Below are positions 17,444-25,425 of a stretch of DNA of 64,000 nucleotides, one piece after another. Within the stretch, counting starts at the first letter, position 1, and each line of letters begins with the position of its first letter. A program made the position numbers and the translations under genes. Under the pieces are notes generated by a model. That model was not told the DNA's origin and searched no databases. It was given only the letters and a program-made list of their open reading frames with translations. Where the stretch lies: NCBI RefSeq assembly GCF_030160715.1, contig NZ_BSOW01000019.1:1-64000 (forward strand). The letters run 5' to 3'. The DNA comes from Bradyrhizobium iriomotense. Its GTDB lineage: Bacteria > Pseudomonadota > Alphaproteobacteria > Rhizobiales > Xanthobacteraceae.

Positions 17444-17746
17444 CTACTTCGCCTTCTGCATCTTCGTCACCGTGTACCCCGACGCCGCCTCCTCGGCCTC
17501 GAAGCTCACCTTGTCGCCGACCTTGACCTGCTTCAGCATCGCCGGGTCCTTGACGCGGTAGACCATGGTCATCGGCTCATCCATGCCGAGGCTCTTGGCG
17601 GGACCGTGCTTGAGCGTGATTTTACCCGCGCCCTCGTCGATCTTCTTGACCTCGCCGCTGATTGTGGCGCCCTCGGCCGCGAGGGCGCCGATAGACAGGC
17701 CTACGGTCAGCGCCAGCGCGGCGGTGATGCGGATGATCTTGCTCAT
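17444..17746 (-). CDS. CusF-like periplasmic copper-binding protein
   Basis: 100 residues from ATG 17746, preceded by TGGAGAC; an in-frame ATG at 17758 would add four residues. Signal peptide (about 1-23, SIGALA). The mature part has the OB-fold CusF/YdeP pattern: ISGEVKKIDEGAGKITLKHGPAKSLGMDEPMTMVYRV, with H and two Met residues in positions used by CusF for Cu(I). Last gene of the copper operon. It may ferry copper to an efflux channel or to the multicopper oxidase. Confidence 0.85.
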   Translation of the reverse strand: MSKIIRITAALALTVGLSIGALAAEGATISGEVKKIDEGAGKITLKHGPAKSLGMDEPMTMVYRVKDPAMLKQVKVGDKVSFEAEEAASGYTVTKMQKAK

Positions 17747-17761
17747 GGGAGTCTCCATTGC

Positions 17762-18217
17762 TCACTTCACGGTGACGTGGCCGACCATGCCGTATTCGCG
17801 GTGGTCGGGGATCAGGCAGGAAAATTCGAACGTGCCAGCCTTGGTGAATTTCCACACGATCTCGGTCGTCTTGCCCGGCGCCAGCCGCGCGCCGTTCGGA
17901 TCGTCATGCTCCATGTGCGGGTGCTTCTTCATCACCTCGGCATGGGCGAGATTCTCCTTCGTGGTGGCGAGCAGGAATTCGTGGTCCTCCTTGCCGACAT
18001 TGCGCAGCACGAAGCGGATTTGCTCGCCGCGCTTGACGGTGATGCGCGAGGGCTCATAGGCCATCTCGCTTAGCGCGATCTCGATGGTGCGCGCCGGCTT
18101 GTTGGGATCGCCGGGCTCACCGGCCGAGAAGGTCTCGTGGGCGTGATGCTCGTGTGCGAGCGCGGGCGCGGCCAAAAGCGAAAGTGCCGCCAGTGTGATC
18201 ATTGCAGTCTTCTTCAT
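17762..18217 (-). CDS. Periplasmic cupredoxin (plastocyanin/azurin-like)
   Basis: 151 residues with a signal peptide (about 1-21, APALA) and a His-rich mature N-terminus (HEHHAHETF). Cupredoxin copper ligands are visible: H in the KEDHEFLL segment and the C134, H139, M144 set in FSCLIPDHREYGMVGH. A Met/His stretch (VMKKHPHMEHDD) may bind extra copper. It is encoded between the multicopper oxidase and the CusF-like protein and could exchange electrons or copper with the oxidase in the periplasm. Confidence 0.87.
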   Translation of the reverse strand: MKKTAMITLAALSLLAAPALAHEHHAHETFSAGEPGDPNKPARTIEIALSEMAYEPSRITVKRGEQIRFVLRNVGKEDHEFLLATTKENLAHAEVMKKHPHMEHDDPNGARLAPGKTTEIVWKFTKAGTFEFSCLIPDHREYGMVGHVTVK

Positions 18218-18254
18218 CTTTGTTCTCCAGTTGGTGGTTCGTCGAAACGCTCGT

Positions 18255-19583
18255 TCACATCTTCATTTTCGTCGTCGGCGCGCTCTGCCGTGCCGGCTCC
18301 GCGGCAGGCGATGCGACCTCATAGGCGACGGTGCCTTGCGGGAATTGGTAGGGGCCGGGGTCGCTGTAATCGCCGCGTGCCATGCCGTCGCGGATCTTCA
18401 TCACCGTGAACATGCCGCCCATCTCGATCGGGCCGAACTGGCCTGAGCCCGTCATCATCGGCAGCGTGTTGTCGGGCGCGGGCATCTCCATGTTGCCCAT
18501 CGCCATGCCTGACTGGCCCATCACCATGGCGTCGGGCGCGAGCTTGCCGACCGCACGCGCGAGGTCCTTGCGCGACACGCCGATGAGATTGCGCATGTCG
18601 TGGCCCATCGCGTTCATGGTGTGATGCGACTTGTGGCAGTGGAACGCCCAGTCGCCGGGATTGTCTGCGAGAACGTCGAACACGCGCACGGCGCCGACCG
18701 GCACATCGGTCGTCGTCTCCGGATATTGCGCGCTCTCCGGAATCCAGCCGCCGTCGGTGCAGGTCACCGCGAAGCTGTGGCCGTGCAGATGGATCGGGTG
18801 GTTGGTCATGCTGAGATTGCCGATGCGCACGCGCACCTTGTCGTCGAGCCGCACCGGCAAGGGGTCGATGCCGGGAAAGACCCGCGAATTCCAGGTCCAC
18901 ATGTTGAAATCGGTCATCTCGTTGACCTTCGGCAAATAGGTGCCGGGGTCGACGCGATAGGTGCTCATCACGAAGACGAAGTCGCGGTCGACGGGGCGGA
19001 AGCTTTGATCGCGCGGATGCACGACGACCATGCCCATCATGCCCATCGCCATCTGCACCATCTCGTCGGAATGCGGGTGGTACATGAAGGTCCCGCTCTT
19101 CTTCATCTCGAACTCGTAGACGAAGGTTTTGCCGGGCGGGATGTGCGGCTGGTTGAGCCCGCCGACGCCGTCCATGCCGCTGGGAATGATCATGCCGTGC
19201 CAGTGCACGGTGGTGTATTCGGGCAAGCGGTTGGTGACGAAGATGCGGACCTTGTCGCCTTCCACCGCCTCGATCGTCGGGCCCGGCGACTGGCCGTTAT
19301 AGCCCCAGAGGTTGACCATCATGCCTTCGGCGAATTCGCGCACAACGGGCTCGGCGACGAGATGGAATTCCTTCCAGTCGCCGTTCATGCGGAACGGCAG
19401 CGTCCAGCCGTTGAGCGTGACGACGGGGCGATAGTCCGGCCCGCTACTCGGATGCAGCGGCGGCTGCATCACCACCTTATCCATGTGCGGGGCTTCCGGA
19501 ATCGATGCGGCCTGGACGCGGCCGCTGACCACCGACGCGCTTGCAAGCGCGGCCGTGCCCAAAAATCCTCGGCGGGAAAACAT
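18255..19583 (-). CDS. Tat-exported multicopper oxidase (CopA/CueO type)
   Basis: 442 residues from ATG 19583, chosen for its GGAGG and because the Tat signal SRRGFLGTA then lies at the N-terminus; ATG 19595 is also possible. All four copper-site blocks are present: TVHWHGMI near 126, FMYHPHSDEM near 169, HPIHLHGHSF near 265 and AFHCHKSHHTMNAMGHDM near 314, giving the type 1, 2 and 3 copper ligands. Such enzymes oxidise Cu(I) or other substrates in the periplasm with O2. The C-terminus is Met-rich (MVMGQSGMAMGNMEM), typical for copper tolerance oxidases. It lies 13 bases after the efflux lipoprotein gene. Confidence 0.92.
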   Translation of the reverse strand: MFSRRGFLGTAALASASVVSGRVQAASIPEAPHMDKVVMQPPLHPSSGPDYRPVVTLNGWTLPFRMNGDWKEFHLVAEPVVREFAEGMMVNLWGYNGQSPGPTIEAVEGDKVRIFVTNRLPEYTTVHWHGMIIPSGMDGVGGLNQPHIPPGKTFVYEFEMKKSGTFMYHPHSDEMVQMAMGMMGMVVVHPRDQSFRPVDRDFVFVMSTYRVDPGTYLPKVNEMTDFNMWTWNSRVFPGIDPLPVRLDDKVRVRIGNLSMTNHPIHLHGHSFAVTCTDGGWIPESAQYPETTTDVPVGAVRVFDVLADNPGDWAFHCHKSHHTMNAMGHDMRNLIGVSRKDLARAVGKLAPDAMVMGQSGMAMGNMEMPAPDNTLPMMTGSGQFGPIEMGGMFTVMKIRDGMARGDYSDPGPYQFPQGTVAYEVASPAAEPARQSAPTTKMKM

Positions 19584-19596
19584 GTCGGCCTCCATC

Positions 19597-21018
19597 TCAG
19601 TGCCCGCCATCGGCAGGCGCTGCCGCGGCGATGGTCGTCGAATTGTCGGTGCCGCCCGCAAGCGCGCCGCCATTGACGGCGGTCTGCAACTCGGACTGCG
19701 CGAGGAAGAATCTTTGCCTGGCGTCGATCGCGCCGCGCAGCGAGGCGAGGCGCTGCCGTGCTTCGGTCAGAAGCGCGAAGATGTCGACCTGCATGCTGGA
19801 GAAGCGGAGCTGCATCTCCTCGGTGATGATTTTTCGCAGCGGCAGGATCTCGCGCTGATAGTGGCTCGCGATGTCGTAGCTTGAGCGATAGGCCCGGTAG
19901 GCATCGCGCGCTTCCGAGCGCACGTTGACGGCCCGCTCGGTCAGGCGATTGAAGGCGAGATTGTAGGTCTCGGTCGCCTGCCGCACGCGCACCTCGCCGC
20001 CGTCGAAGATCGGGATCTGGAACTGCACGTCGAAGCCGCGCTCGCGAAATGGCGCACCTTCCGGATCCTGGGTGCGGCGGGAGATGCCGGCGAGATCGAG
20101 CAGCGTGACGAAGCGCGTCGCCTCGGTGAGGTTCAGCGACTTGGCGAGCGCCGTCAGTTCCAGCCGGGCGATCTGCAAGTCGATGCGATGGGCCACCGCA
20201 TCCGTCTCGATCGAGGGCAGCGCGGACGGCCGGCGAGGCAGCGGCGGCAGCGCGTTGGGCAGGCGGAAGTCGAGGCCGTCGTCCCACAGCCCCATCAGTC
20301 GCGCGAGCCGCTCCCGCGTACTCGTTGCCGCCTGCCGCGCGGTGGCGAGATCGGCGGTGGTCTCGGCATAAAACACCTGCTCGCGGGCCTGATCGAGCTT
20401 GTTGATCGATCCGGTCTCACCGAGCTTCACGGCGAGTTGCGCGGTGGACTCCGCCGTCGACTTCGCATCCGTCAGCAGCACGACCATCTCGTTGGCGGCA
20501 ACGGCGCGGACATGGGCGCGCCGCACGTCCGCGGCGAGCCGTAGTGTTGCCAGCGCCGCGCGCAACTGCGCCTGGCGGAAACGGTCGCGGGCGATATCGG
20601 AGCGAAACGGCAGCGTCGCCAACGCCAGGATATCGCCGACGACCTGGCGCTCGACTTCGCTGGCGCCATCGCCGGCAATCCGTGAGACCGAGAAGACTGG
20701 ATTCGGCGGCAGGCTTTGCTCGACGAGATCGGTCTCGGCCAGCGCCAGCTCGTTATAGGCAGCTTGCAGCCCCTTGTTGTTGAGCAGCGCGACCTGCACG
20801 GCGGCATCCGCGCTCAGCGTCCGCGACAGCAGGCGGCGAACGCCGTCGTTGACCGCGGCGGCGCCCTCAGCCGTCCGCACGAAAGCGACATCCTTGTTGA
20901 TGGTCCGGCTGGTCAGGTCCGCGACTGTGGTCATGCCGCTGTCCGGCGAGAACGCTGCGCATCCGGACAGGCCGAGCGCGGCGAATGCGAGCAGGCCGCG
21001 CGCGAATGGGTGTGCCAT
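19597..21018 (-). CDS. Outer-membrane efflux lipoprotein (TolC/CusC-like)
   Basis: 473 residues. N-terminal lipobox LSGC (about 17-20) suits an acylated outer-membrane factor. Long amphipathic helical repeats (LNNKGLQAAYNELALAETDL and the related second-half segment) match the OEP/TolC fold. In copper systems this protein class (CusC) forms the exit duct for RND pumps. Here no inner-membrane RND pump or adaptor is encoded beside it. It sits between a small lipoprotein and the multicopper oxidase in the minus-strand copper operon. Confidence 0.88.
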   Translation of the reverse strand: MAHPFARGLLAFAALGLSGCAAFSPDSGMTTVADLTSRTINKDVAFVRTAEGAAAVNDGVRRLLSRTLSADAAVQVALLNNKGLQAAYNELALAETDLVEQSLPPNPVFSVSRIAGDGASEVERQVVGDILALATLPFRSDIARDRFRQAQLRAALATLRLAADVRRAHVRAVAANEMVVLLTDAKSTAESTAQLAVKLGETGSINKLDQAREQVFYAETTADLATARQAATSTRERLARLMGLWDDGLDFRLPNALPPLPRRPSALPSIETDAVAHRIDLQIARLELTALAKSLNLTEATRFVTLLDLAGISRRTQDPEGAPFRERGFDVQFQIPIFDGGEVRVRQATETYNLAFNRLTERAVNVRSEARDAYRAYRSSYDIASHYQREILPLRKIITEEMQLRFSSMQVDIFALLTEARQRLASLRGAIDARQRFFLAQSELQTAVNGGALAGGTDNSTTIAAAAPADGGH

Positions 21019-21027
21019 GGCGCGCTC

Positions 21028-21315
21028 CTACTGGTCCGATTTCGGTCGGGGCGCGACGCTGTCGTTGCGTTCGCGCCACGGCGCCGGCGCCGCCGGCCTG
21101 AGGCTGTTGTAGGGCGCGATCGTCGAGCGGTAGCGGGCGGGCGCGACCTTGGCCGCGGGATCGGCGGGATCAGCGCTCGCCAGCGGCGTGGTCGTCGCGG
21201 GCATGCAGCCGGACAACGCGAGCACGCTCGCGGCCAGGATCGGCCAGATGAATCGAAAATGTCGTCCGTGCGCCGCAGATGCGGCGGCAGACTTCGCCCC
21301 GAGAAGCGTAAGCAT
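21028..21315 (-). CDS. Small predicted lipoprotein of the copper operon
   Basis: 95 residues. A hydrophobic segment (about 21-35) ends in a lipobox LSGC followed by MPATTTPLASADPADPAAK, so the mature part would be about 60 residues, Pro/Ala-rich and without recognisable domain. It lies nine bases before the efflux lipoprotein gene and is probably co-transcribed with it. Function unknown. Confidence 0.65.
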   Translation of the reverse strand: MLTLLGAKSAAASAAHGRHFRFIWPILAASVLALSGCMPATTTPLASADPADPAAKVAPARYRSTIAPYNSLRPAAPAPWRERNDSVAPRPKSDQ

Positions 21316-21392
21316 GGGTAATCCCTGAACTGTCTGATGACCACGAGCCCGCGCGCGCAGAGATGCGCGAGGCCTCGAATCGTGACGTCAGG

Positions 21393-21830
21393 TCAGGCGA
21401 TGGGAGGACGGTAGAGCAGGGGTGGCGCCTCGCTGTGCAGGCTCACCGCGATCTCGGGCGCGCAGGCAGAGGTCGGCTGGACCGGTTTGGCTACGTCCGG
21501 CAAGGCAGCAGGCAGCGCGCTCGCGCACATCATCGCGCAGCAGGGGCCTGGTGCGCCCTTGCCGTCATGATGATGTCTTGCGGGTGCATCCTGCGCCGCG
21601 GTCTGGTGATGCGCATGCGCAGCGGCGTGATCATGGCCGCCGTCGGCGTGCATGTGGCTCTCACCGTGCTGATGCGCGAGAGCAACCGTCTGCAAATCAT
21701 CGCCGAGGCATGGCGCGGGACCGCTGCCCCAGGCAAGGGCTGCTGCCGGCGCAAGCACGCAGAACAGATAGGCGAGGGCGACAAACCGCCCCACCCTGAT
21801 CCGCATCGATCGCGTCAATCGCAACAACAT
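21393..21830 (-). CDS. His-rich exported protein, first gene of the copper operon
   Basis: 145 residues from ATG 21830 (ATG 21806 also possible; the frame continues upstream to 21965 without export-compatible sequence). A hydrophobic signal segment (about 12-34, VALAYLFCVLAPAAALA) is followed by a His-rich stretch (AHQHGESHMHADGGHDHAAAHAHH) and a PGPCCAMMCASALP cysteine/methionine motif. The composition suggests periplasmic binding of copper or another soft metal. No defined family recognised. Divergent from an MFS transporter gene. Confidence 0.6.
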   Translation of the reverse strand: MLLRLTRSMRIRVGRFVALAYLFCVLAPAAALAWGSGPAPCLGDDLQTVALAHQHGESHMHADGGHDHAAAHAHHQTAAQDAPARHHHDGKGAPGPCCAMMCASALPAALPDVAKPVQPTSACAPEIAVSLHSEAPPLLYRPPIA

Positions 21831-21845
21831 CCCGTCGACATGCCC

Positions 21846-21890
21846 TTTGCGCGGCAATGTTGCACACGCAGATTGCAAACTAATGGCAAA
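21846..21890. promoter_or_regulatory. Cluster of TTGC/GCAA half-sites in the copper operon-MFS divergent promoter region
   Basis: Within 45 bases there are TTGC at 21847, GCAA at 21854, TTGC at 21860, TTGC at 21873 and GCAA at 21886, giving overlapping inverted repeats such as GCAA-TG-TTGC. This lies just upstream of the first copper-operon gene and might be an operator for a metal-responsive regulator, none of which is encoded nearby. Confidence 0.3.
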
Positions 21891-21951
21891 GCACGGTTCC
21901 GCCAAGCTCTTCTTACCGCAGCGCACCGCGCATGCCCAATATCGCGGCATG

Positions 21952-23241
21952 ATGCTTGACCGCAAGGCGGTCAGCGAAGAAGGTCCCGCCGTGCACGCGC
22001 CAAATCACCCGCAACGACCGACCGGCTTCACCCCTGATTCGCGTCAGGCCTGGGTGCGGCTCGTGATCGCGCTGGTGATCGGCTCGATCGGCGCGGTCGG
22101 CATGTGGGCGGTCGTGGTCGTGATTCCCGTCGTGCAGGCCGAGTTCGCAGCCACGCGCGGCGCGGTGTCGCTTGCCTTCACGCTCATGATGTTCGGCTTC
22201 GGCCTTGGCGGCGTCATCGCGGGCAAGATCACCGATCGCTTCGGCATCGTGCCGGCGATGGCGATCAGCATCGCGTTCCTGGGCGTTGCCAATGTGCTGG
22301 CGGGTCTGTCGACCATGCTCTGGCAGTTTGTGGCGGTGTATTTCCTGATCGGGCTCGGCACGTCCGCGACCTTCGCGCCGCTGATGGCGGAAGCCTCGCA
22401 CTGGTTCGAGCGCTATCGCGGACTTGCCGTGACCATTGTTGCAGGCGGCAATTATGTCGCGGGTGCGATGTGGCCGCCGATCGTGAATTGGGGCCTGCAG
22501 ACCGTCGGCTGGCGCATGACCCATATCGGGATCGGCATCGTCTGCGCGAGCCTCATGACCATTCTGGTGCTGATTTTGCGCGCGCAGATGGGCGACGACA
22601 AGGTCAGCAATCACGCCAATGCCGCGCCGCCACGCGTCGATCTCAAGCTCTCCACCAACACGCTGACGGTGCTGCTCTCGCTCGCCTCCTTCTCATGCTG
22701 CGTGGCGATGTCCATGCCCCAGGTCCATATCGTCGCCTATTGCGGCGATCTCGGCTTTGGCGTGGCGCGCGGTGCCGAGATGCTGTCGCTGATGATGGGC
22801 TGCGGCATCGTCAGCCGGATCGGCTCGGGCTTTCTCGCCGACAAGATCGGTGGCATCCGCACGCTGCTGATCGGCTCGCTCGCGCAGGGCTTTGCGCTCG
22901 CCTTCTATTTGTTCTTCGACAGCCTGACCTCGCTCTATTTGATCTCCGCGATGTTCGGCCTGTTCCAGGGCGGCATCGTGCCGAGCTACGCCATCATCGT
23001 GCGCGAGGCGATGCCGGCAAAGGAGGCGGCGACCCGCGTCGGCATCGTGATCTTCGCTTCCGTGTTCGGGATGTCCTTTGGCGGCTGGATCTCGGGCGTG
23101 ATCTTTGATGCCACCGGTTCCTATGCCGCCGCCTTCGTCAACGGCGTGGCGTGGAACGCGCTGAACATCGGCATCGTCGTGCTGCTCCTGATCCGCTCGC
23201 GGTTAAATGCGGCGAAGGCCGAGCCGGGGTTTGCGACTTAG
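21952..23241 (+). CDS. MFS transporter, OFA/monocarboxylate-like
   Basis: 429 residues from ATG 21952 (ATG 21949 adjacent). Twelve hydrophobic segments and the MFS loop motif GKITDRFGIVPAM between helices 2 and 3, repeated as GFLADKIGGIRTLL in the second half. The pattern resembles oxalate/formate or monocarboxylate antiporters. The substrate cannot be deduced. It is divergent from the copper operon, and no operon partner follows. Confidence 0.85.
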   Translation: MLDRKAVSEEGPAVHAPNHPQRPTGFTPDSRQAWVRLVIALVIGSIGAVGMWAVVVVIPVVQAEFAATRGAVSLAFTLMMFGFGLGGVIAGKITDRFGIVPAMAISIAFLGVANVLAGLSTMLWQFVAVYFLIGLGTSATFAPLMAEASHWFERYRGLAVTIVAGGNYVAGAMWPPIVNWGLQTVGWRMTHIGIGIVCASLMTILVLILRAQMGDDKVSNHANAAPPRVDLKLSTNTLTVLLSLASFSCCVAMSMPQVHIVAYCGDLGFGVARGAEMLSLMMGCGIVSRIGSGFLADKIGGIRTLLIGSLAQGFALAFYLFFDSLTSLYLISAMFGLFQGGIVPSYAIIVREAMPAKEAATRVGIVIFASVFGMSFGGWISGVIFDATGSYAAAFVNGVAWNALNIGIVVLLLIRSRLNAAKAEPGFAT

Positions 23242-23363
23242 ATCGCGTGCACTCGTAAAGCCTGGGCGTCGGCTTGAGCTAAGCAGCAATTTGCTCAATC
23301 AGAGCATTGCCGGTTTTGACCAACTGAGACATTGGCACGGGGCTCCTGATCCGCGTTTTGCGT
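23242..23363. other. Non-coding gap after the MFS gene
   Basis: About 120 bases with no supported gene. Short frames overlap it on both strands but have unnatural composition. It may be remnant sequence around the small minus-strand ORF that follows. Confidence 0.3.
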
Positions 23364-23582
23364 TCAGGACCACGGCGGCTCTTCGCTCGGCCCGGCTGCC
23401 TCGTGGTGGATCGTGATACCCGCCGAACGCAATCCGGTCAGCAATACCGTTCTTACCGAGGCTGGATCGAATCCAATATCCTTGGCGTTTGGTGGATGTG
23501 CCTCGCTGCCCTTCAATCGGAGCGCCAAGTGCAAATGCTCGCAAAGGTGCTGAACGAGGAGATTGGTCTGATCGTCAGTCAT
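23364..23582 (-). CDS. Small hypothetical protein
   Basis: 72 residues starting MTDDQTNLLVQHLCEHLHLALRLKG. The acidic/polar, helix-like start and natural codon pattern suggest a real small soluble protein, but no family is recognised and competing frames cover the same DNA. It contains HLCEHLHL, conceivably metal-binding. It is isolated between the MFS gene and the DUF4864 gene. Confidence 0.45.
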   Translation of the reverse strand: MTDDQTNLLVQHLCEHLHLALRLKGSEAHPPNAKDIGFDPASVRTVLLTGLRSAGITIHHEAAGPSEEPPWS

Positions 23583-23643
23583 GACCTGCTTTCCTGCTAC
23601 CTTTTGCTACCCAACCAGGTAGCGCACATGAACAGTACACGCG

Positions 23644-24045
23644 CTAAACCGCTTGCCCGGCTTTCTGCAGCGAGCAGCCCGTGATCTTGTAGTTGCCGTC
23701 GGATTGCTGCTCGAGCGTGTAGAGCGCTTCCCAGGCTTCGCCATCGGTGTCGATGATGTGGACCTGCTGGCCGATCCAGTCGCCCTCGACCTTGGTCTCG
23801 CCGAACTCGAAACTCTTGTGCCGGTAGACCGGCGCGTAGGCATTCTCCACCATCGCCATGAAGATGTCGGCGGCCGGAAAGATCTTCTTGATCGAGGGCG
23901 CGGCGTAGGAATAGGCGGCCGCCGCATCGCCGCGGGCAAAGGCCTGCTCCTGGGCGCGGATCACACTCTTGGCGGCTGCGATGTCGTCGGCCTGCGCGGC
24001 CGCAAAACTCAGGAGGAACGTGATCAGCAACACCGCAATGCGCAT
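23644..24045 (-). CDS. DUF4864 exported protein
   Basis: 133 residues from ATG 24045, preceded by GGAG; a GTG at 24048 is in frame. Signal peptide (about 1-19, AAAQA). The mature part AAKSVIRAQEQAFARGDAAAAYSYAAPSIKKIF followed by EALYTLEQQSDGNYKITGCSL matches the small NTF2/SnoaL-like DUF4864 family found in many alphaproteobacteria. Function unknown. It lies 13 bases downstream of the TetR gene on the same strand, so probably an operon. Confidence 0.78.
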   Translation of the reverse strand: MRIAVLLITFLLSFAAAQADDIAAAKSVIRAQEQAFARGDAAAAYSYAAPSIKKIFPAADIFMAMVENAYAPVYRHKSFEFGETKVEGDWIGQQVHIIDTDGEAWEALYTLEQQSDGNYKITGCSLQKAGQAV

Positions 24046-24058
24046 CACTGGCTCCGTA

Positions 24059-24694
24059 CTATCGTTTTCGCTTCGCCGCCGGTGTTGTCTTCTTGGCGGT
24101 CGCGCGCGCAGATCGTTTGGGCTGCACCCGAAGCCCGTCGACGAACACGTCGAGGAGCCGCAGCGTCGTCGATTGCCAGCCGGGCTGATCGTGCATGTAG
24201 CACATGCCGATCAGCGCGCGCAGCAGGTCCTCGGGGCTGATGTCGGCCCGGACCTCGCCGGCCGCAACCGCGCGCGCGAGCAACGTGCCGACGGCTCTGG
24301 TCAGGCGGTCGAATGAAAAGGCGTGCAGCTCGGAGCCGCTCTGCACCGCGAGCGCCAGCGCCGCCGACATGCCCTTCTTGGTGGCGACGAACTCGACGTT
24401 GGAGCGCAGCCAGCGCCGCAAGGCGTCGACCGGATCCTTCGCGCTTCTGAGTTGCTCGGCGAGCTCGCCGAGCTGTTCGACCTCGCGGCGATACACCGCC
24501 TCGAACAAGGCCTCGCGCGTCGGAAAGTGACGATAGAGCGTGCCGATGCCGACACCGGCGCGCTTGGCCACCGCTTCCAGGCTCGCCTCAGGCCCGCCGG
24601 CACTGAACACGGCCTTGGCCGCCTCGAGCACGCGCTCGCGATTGCGCACGGCGTCGGCGCGGGGTTTTCGGATGGGGTCGACCAGATCGTCCAT
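24059..24694 (-). CDS. TetR-family transcriptional repressor
   Basis: 211 residues. N-terminal helix-turn-helix: RERVLEAAKAVFSAGGPEASLEAVAKRAGVGIGTLYRHFPTREALFEAVYRR (about 18-68). The C-terminal ligand domain is helical, with a Lys/Arg/Thr-rich tail. It is divergent from the paoABC-like operon, with a palindrome immediately upstream of its start (24700-24727), so it probably represses itself and possibly the molybdenum hydroxylase genes. Confidence 0.92.
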   Translation of the reverse strand: MDDLVDPIRKPRADAVRNRERVLEAAKAVFSAGGPEASLEAVAKRAGVGIGTLYRHFPTREALFEAVYRREVEQLGELAEQLRSAKDPVDALRRWLRSNVEFVATKKGMSAALALAVQSGSELHAFSFDRLTRAVGTLLARAVAAGEVRADISPEDLLRALIGMCYMHDQPGWQSTTLRLLDVFVDGLRVQPKRSARATAKKTTPAAKRKR

Positions 24695-24699
24695 GCGAC

Positions 24700-24727
24700 C
24701 AATCTAGATCACGATCTGGTTAGATTG
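24700..24727. promoter_or_regulatory. Candidate TetR operator palindrome
   Basis: CAATCTA-GATC-AC-GATC-TGGT-TAGATTG: outer arms CAATCTA/TAGATTG are perfect inverted repeats with inner GATC pairs. It lies five bases upstream of the TetR start, the classical position for an autorepressor site. Confidence 0.5.
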
Positions 24728-24805
24728 AACCCTTTGCGCGGCGCAGCGCGTTGTTTGCACACGGGGTTTTGACGAATTCCAGGAATTTGGCGGCCACTTG
24801 CTAAA

Positions 24806-24820
24806 CGGAGGATGCCTCCG
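24806..24820. promoter_or_regulatory. Perfect short palindrome in the paoA leader region
   Basis: CGGAGG-ATG-CCTCCG, perfect 6-base arms, about 114 bases upstream of the paoA-like start. Candidate second operator or RNA hairpin that could hide a GGAGG ribosome-binding sequence. Otherwise 24728-24933 shows no gene. Confidence 0.3.
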
Positions 24821-24933
24821 TATATCCGATCTCATATCGTCCCGGCTCGCGAGCCACGGGCGACAGATCGACTGCGGCCACGGCGGTGGCGCGCATGCGA
24901 TCGACCCATGTCCATATCTGATCGGAGCCCTGT

Positions 24934-25425
24934 ATGACCCACTCCATCAGCCTCACCGTGAACGGTGCGCGGCGCGATTTCCAACTCGACGATCCTCGCG
25001 TCACGCTGCTCGATCTCCTGCGTGAGCGTCTGCAACTGACCGGAACCAAGAAGGGATGCGACCGCGGCCAATGCGGTGCCTGCACCATCCTGGTCGACGG
25101 GAGAAGGATCAACTCCTGCCTCGCACTCGCCATCAGCCATGACGGGGCCGACATCCTCACCATCGAAGGCGTTGCGCGCGGCGACCAGCTTCATCCGGTA
25201 CAGGCCGCCTTTATTGCCCATGACGGGTTCCAATGCGGCTTCTGCACGCCCGGCCAGATCATGAGCGCGATCGGAATGATGCGGGAAGCGCAGGCGGGCG
25301 ATGATCCCGAGCGCATCAGGGAATGCATGAGCGGCAATCTCTGCCGCTGCGGCGCCTATGCCGGCATCGTCGATGCCGTGCTCGAGGTACAGACCCATGA
25401 AGCCAGCCAGAGGCGCTCCGCATGA
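24934..25425 (+). CDS. paoA: Aldehyde oxidoreductase [2Fe-2S] subunit (PaoA/YagT-like)
   Basis: 163 residues. Two [2Fe-2S] clusters are bound by CxxxxCGACT near 43-50 (GCDRGQCGACTILVDG) with a later C, and by GFQCGFCTPGQIM and MSGNLCRCGAY near 100-140, as in xanthine-oxidase-family small subunits. Unlike E. coli PaoA it has no Tat signal peptide at the N-terminus, so the enzyme is probably cytoplasmic. First gene of a three-gene set; its stop overlaps the next start (ATGA). Confidence 0.9.
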   Translation: MTHSISLTVNGARRDFQLDDPRVTLLDLLRERLQLTGTKKGCDRGQCGACTILVDGRRINSCLALAISHDGADILTIEGVARGDQLHPVQAAFIAHDGFQCGFCTPGQIMSAIGMMREAQAGDDPERIRECMSGNLCRCGAYAGIVDAVLEVQTHEASQRRSA

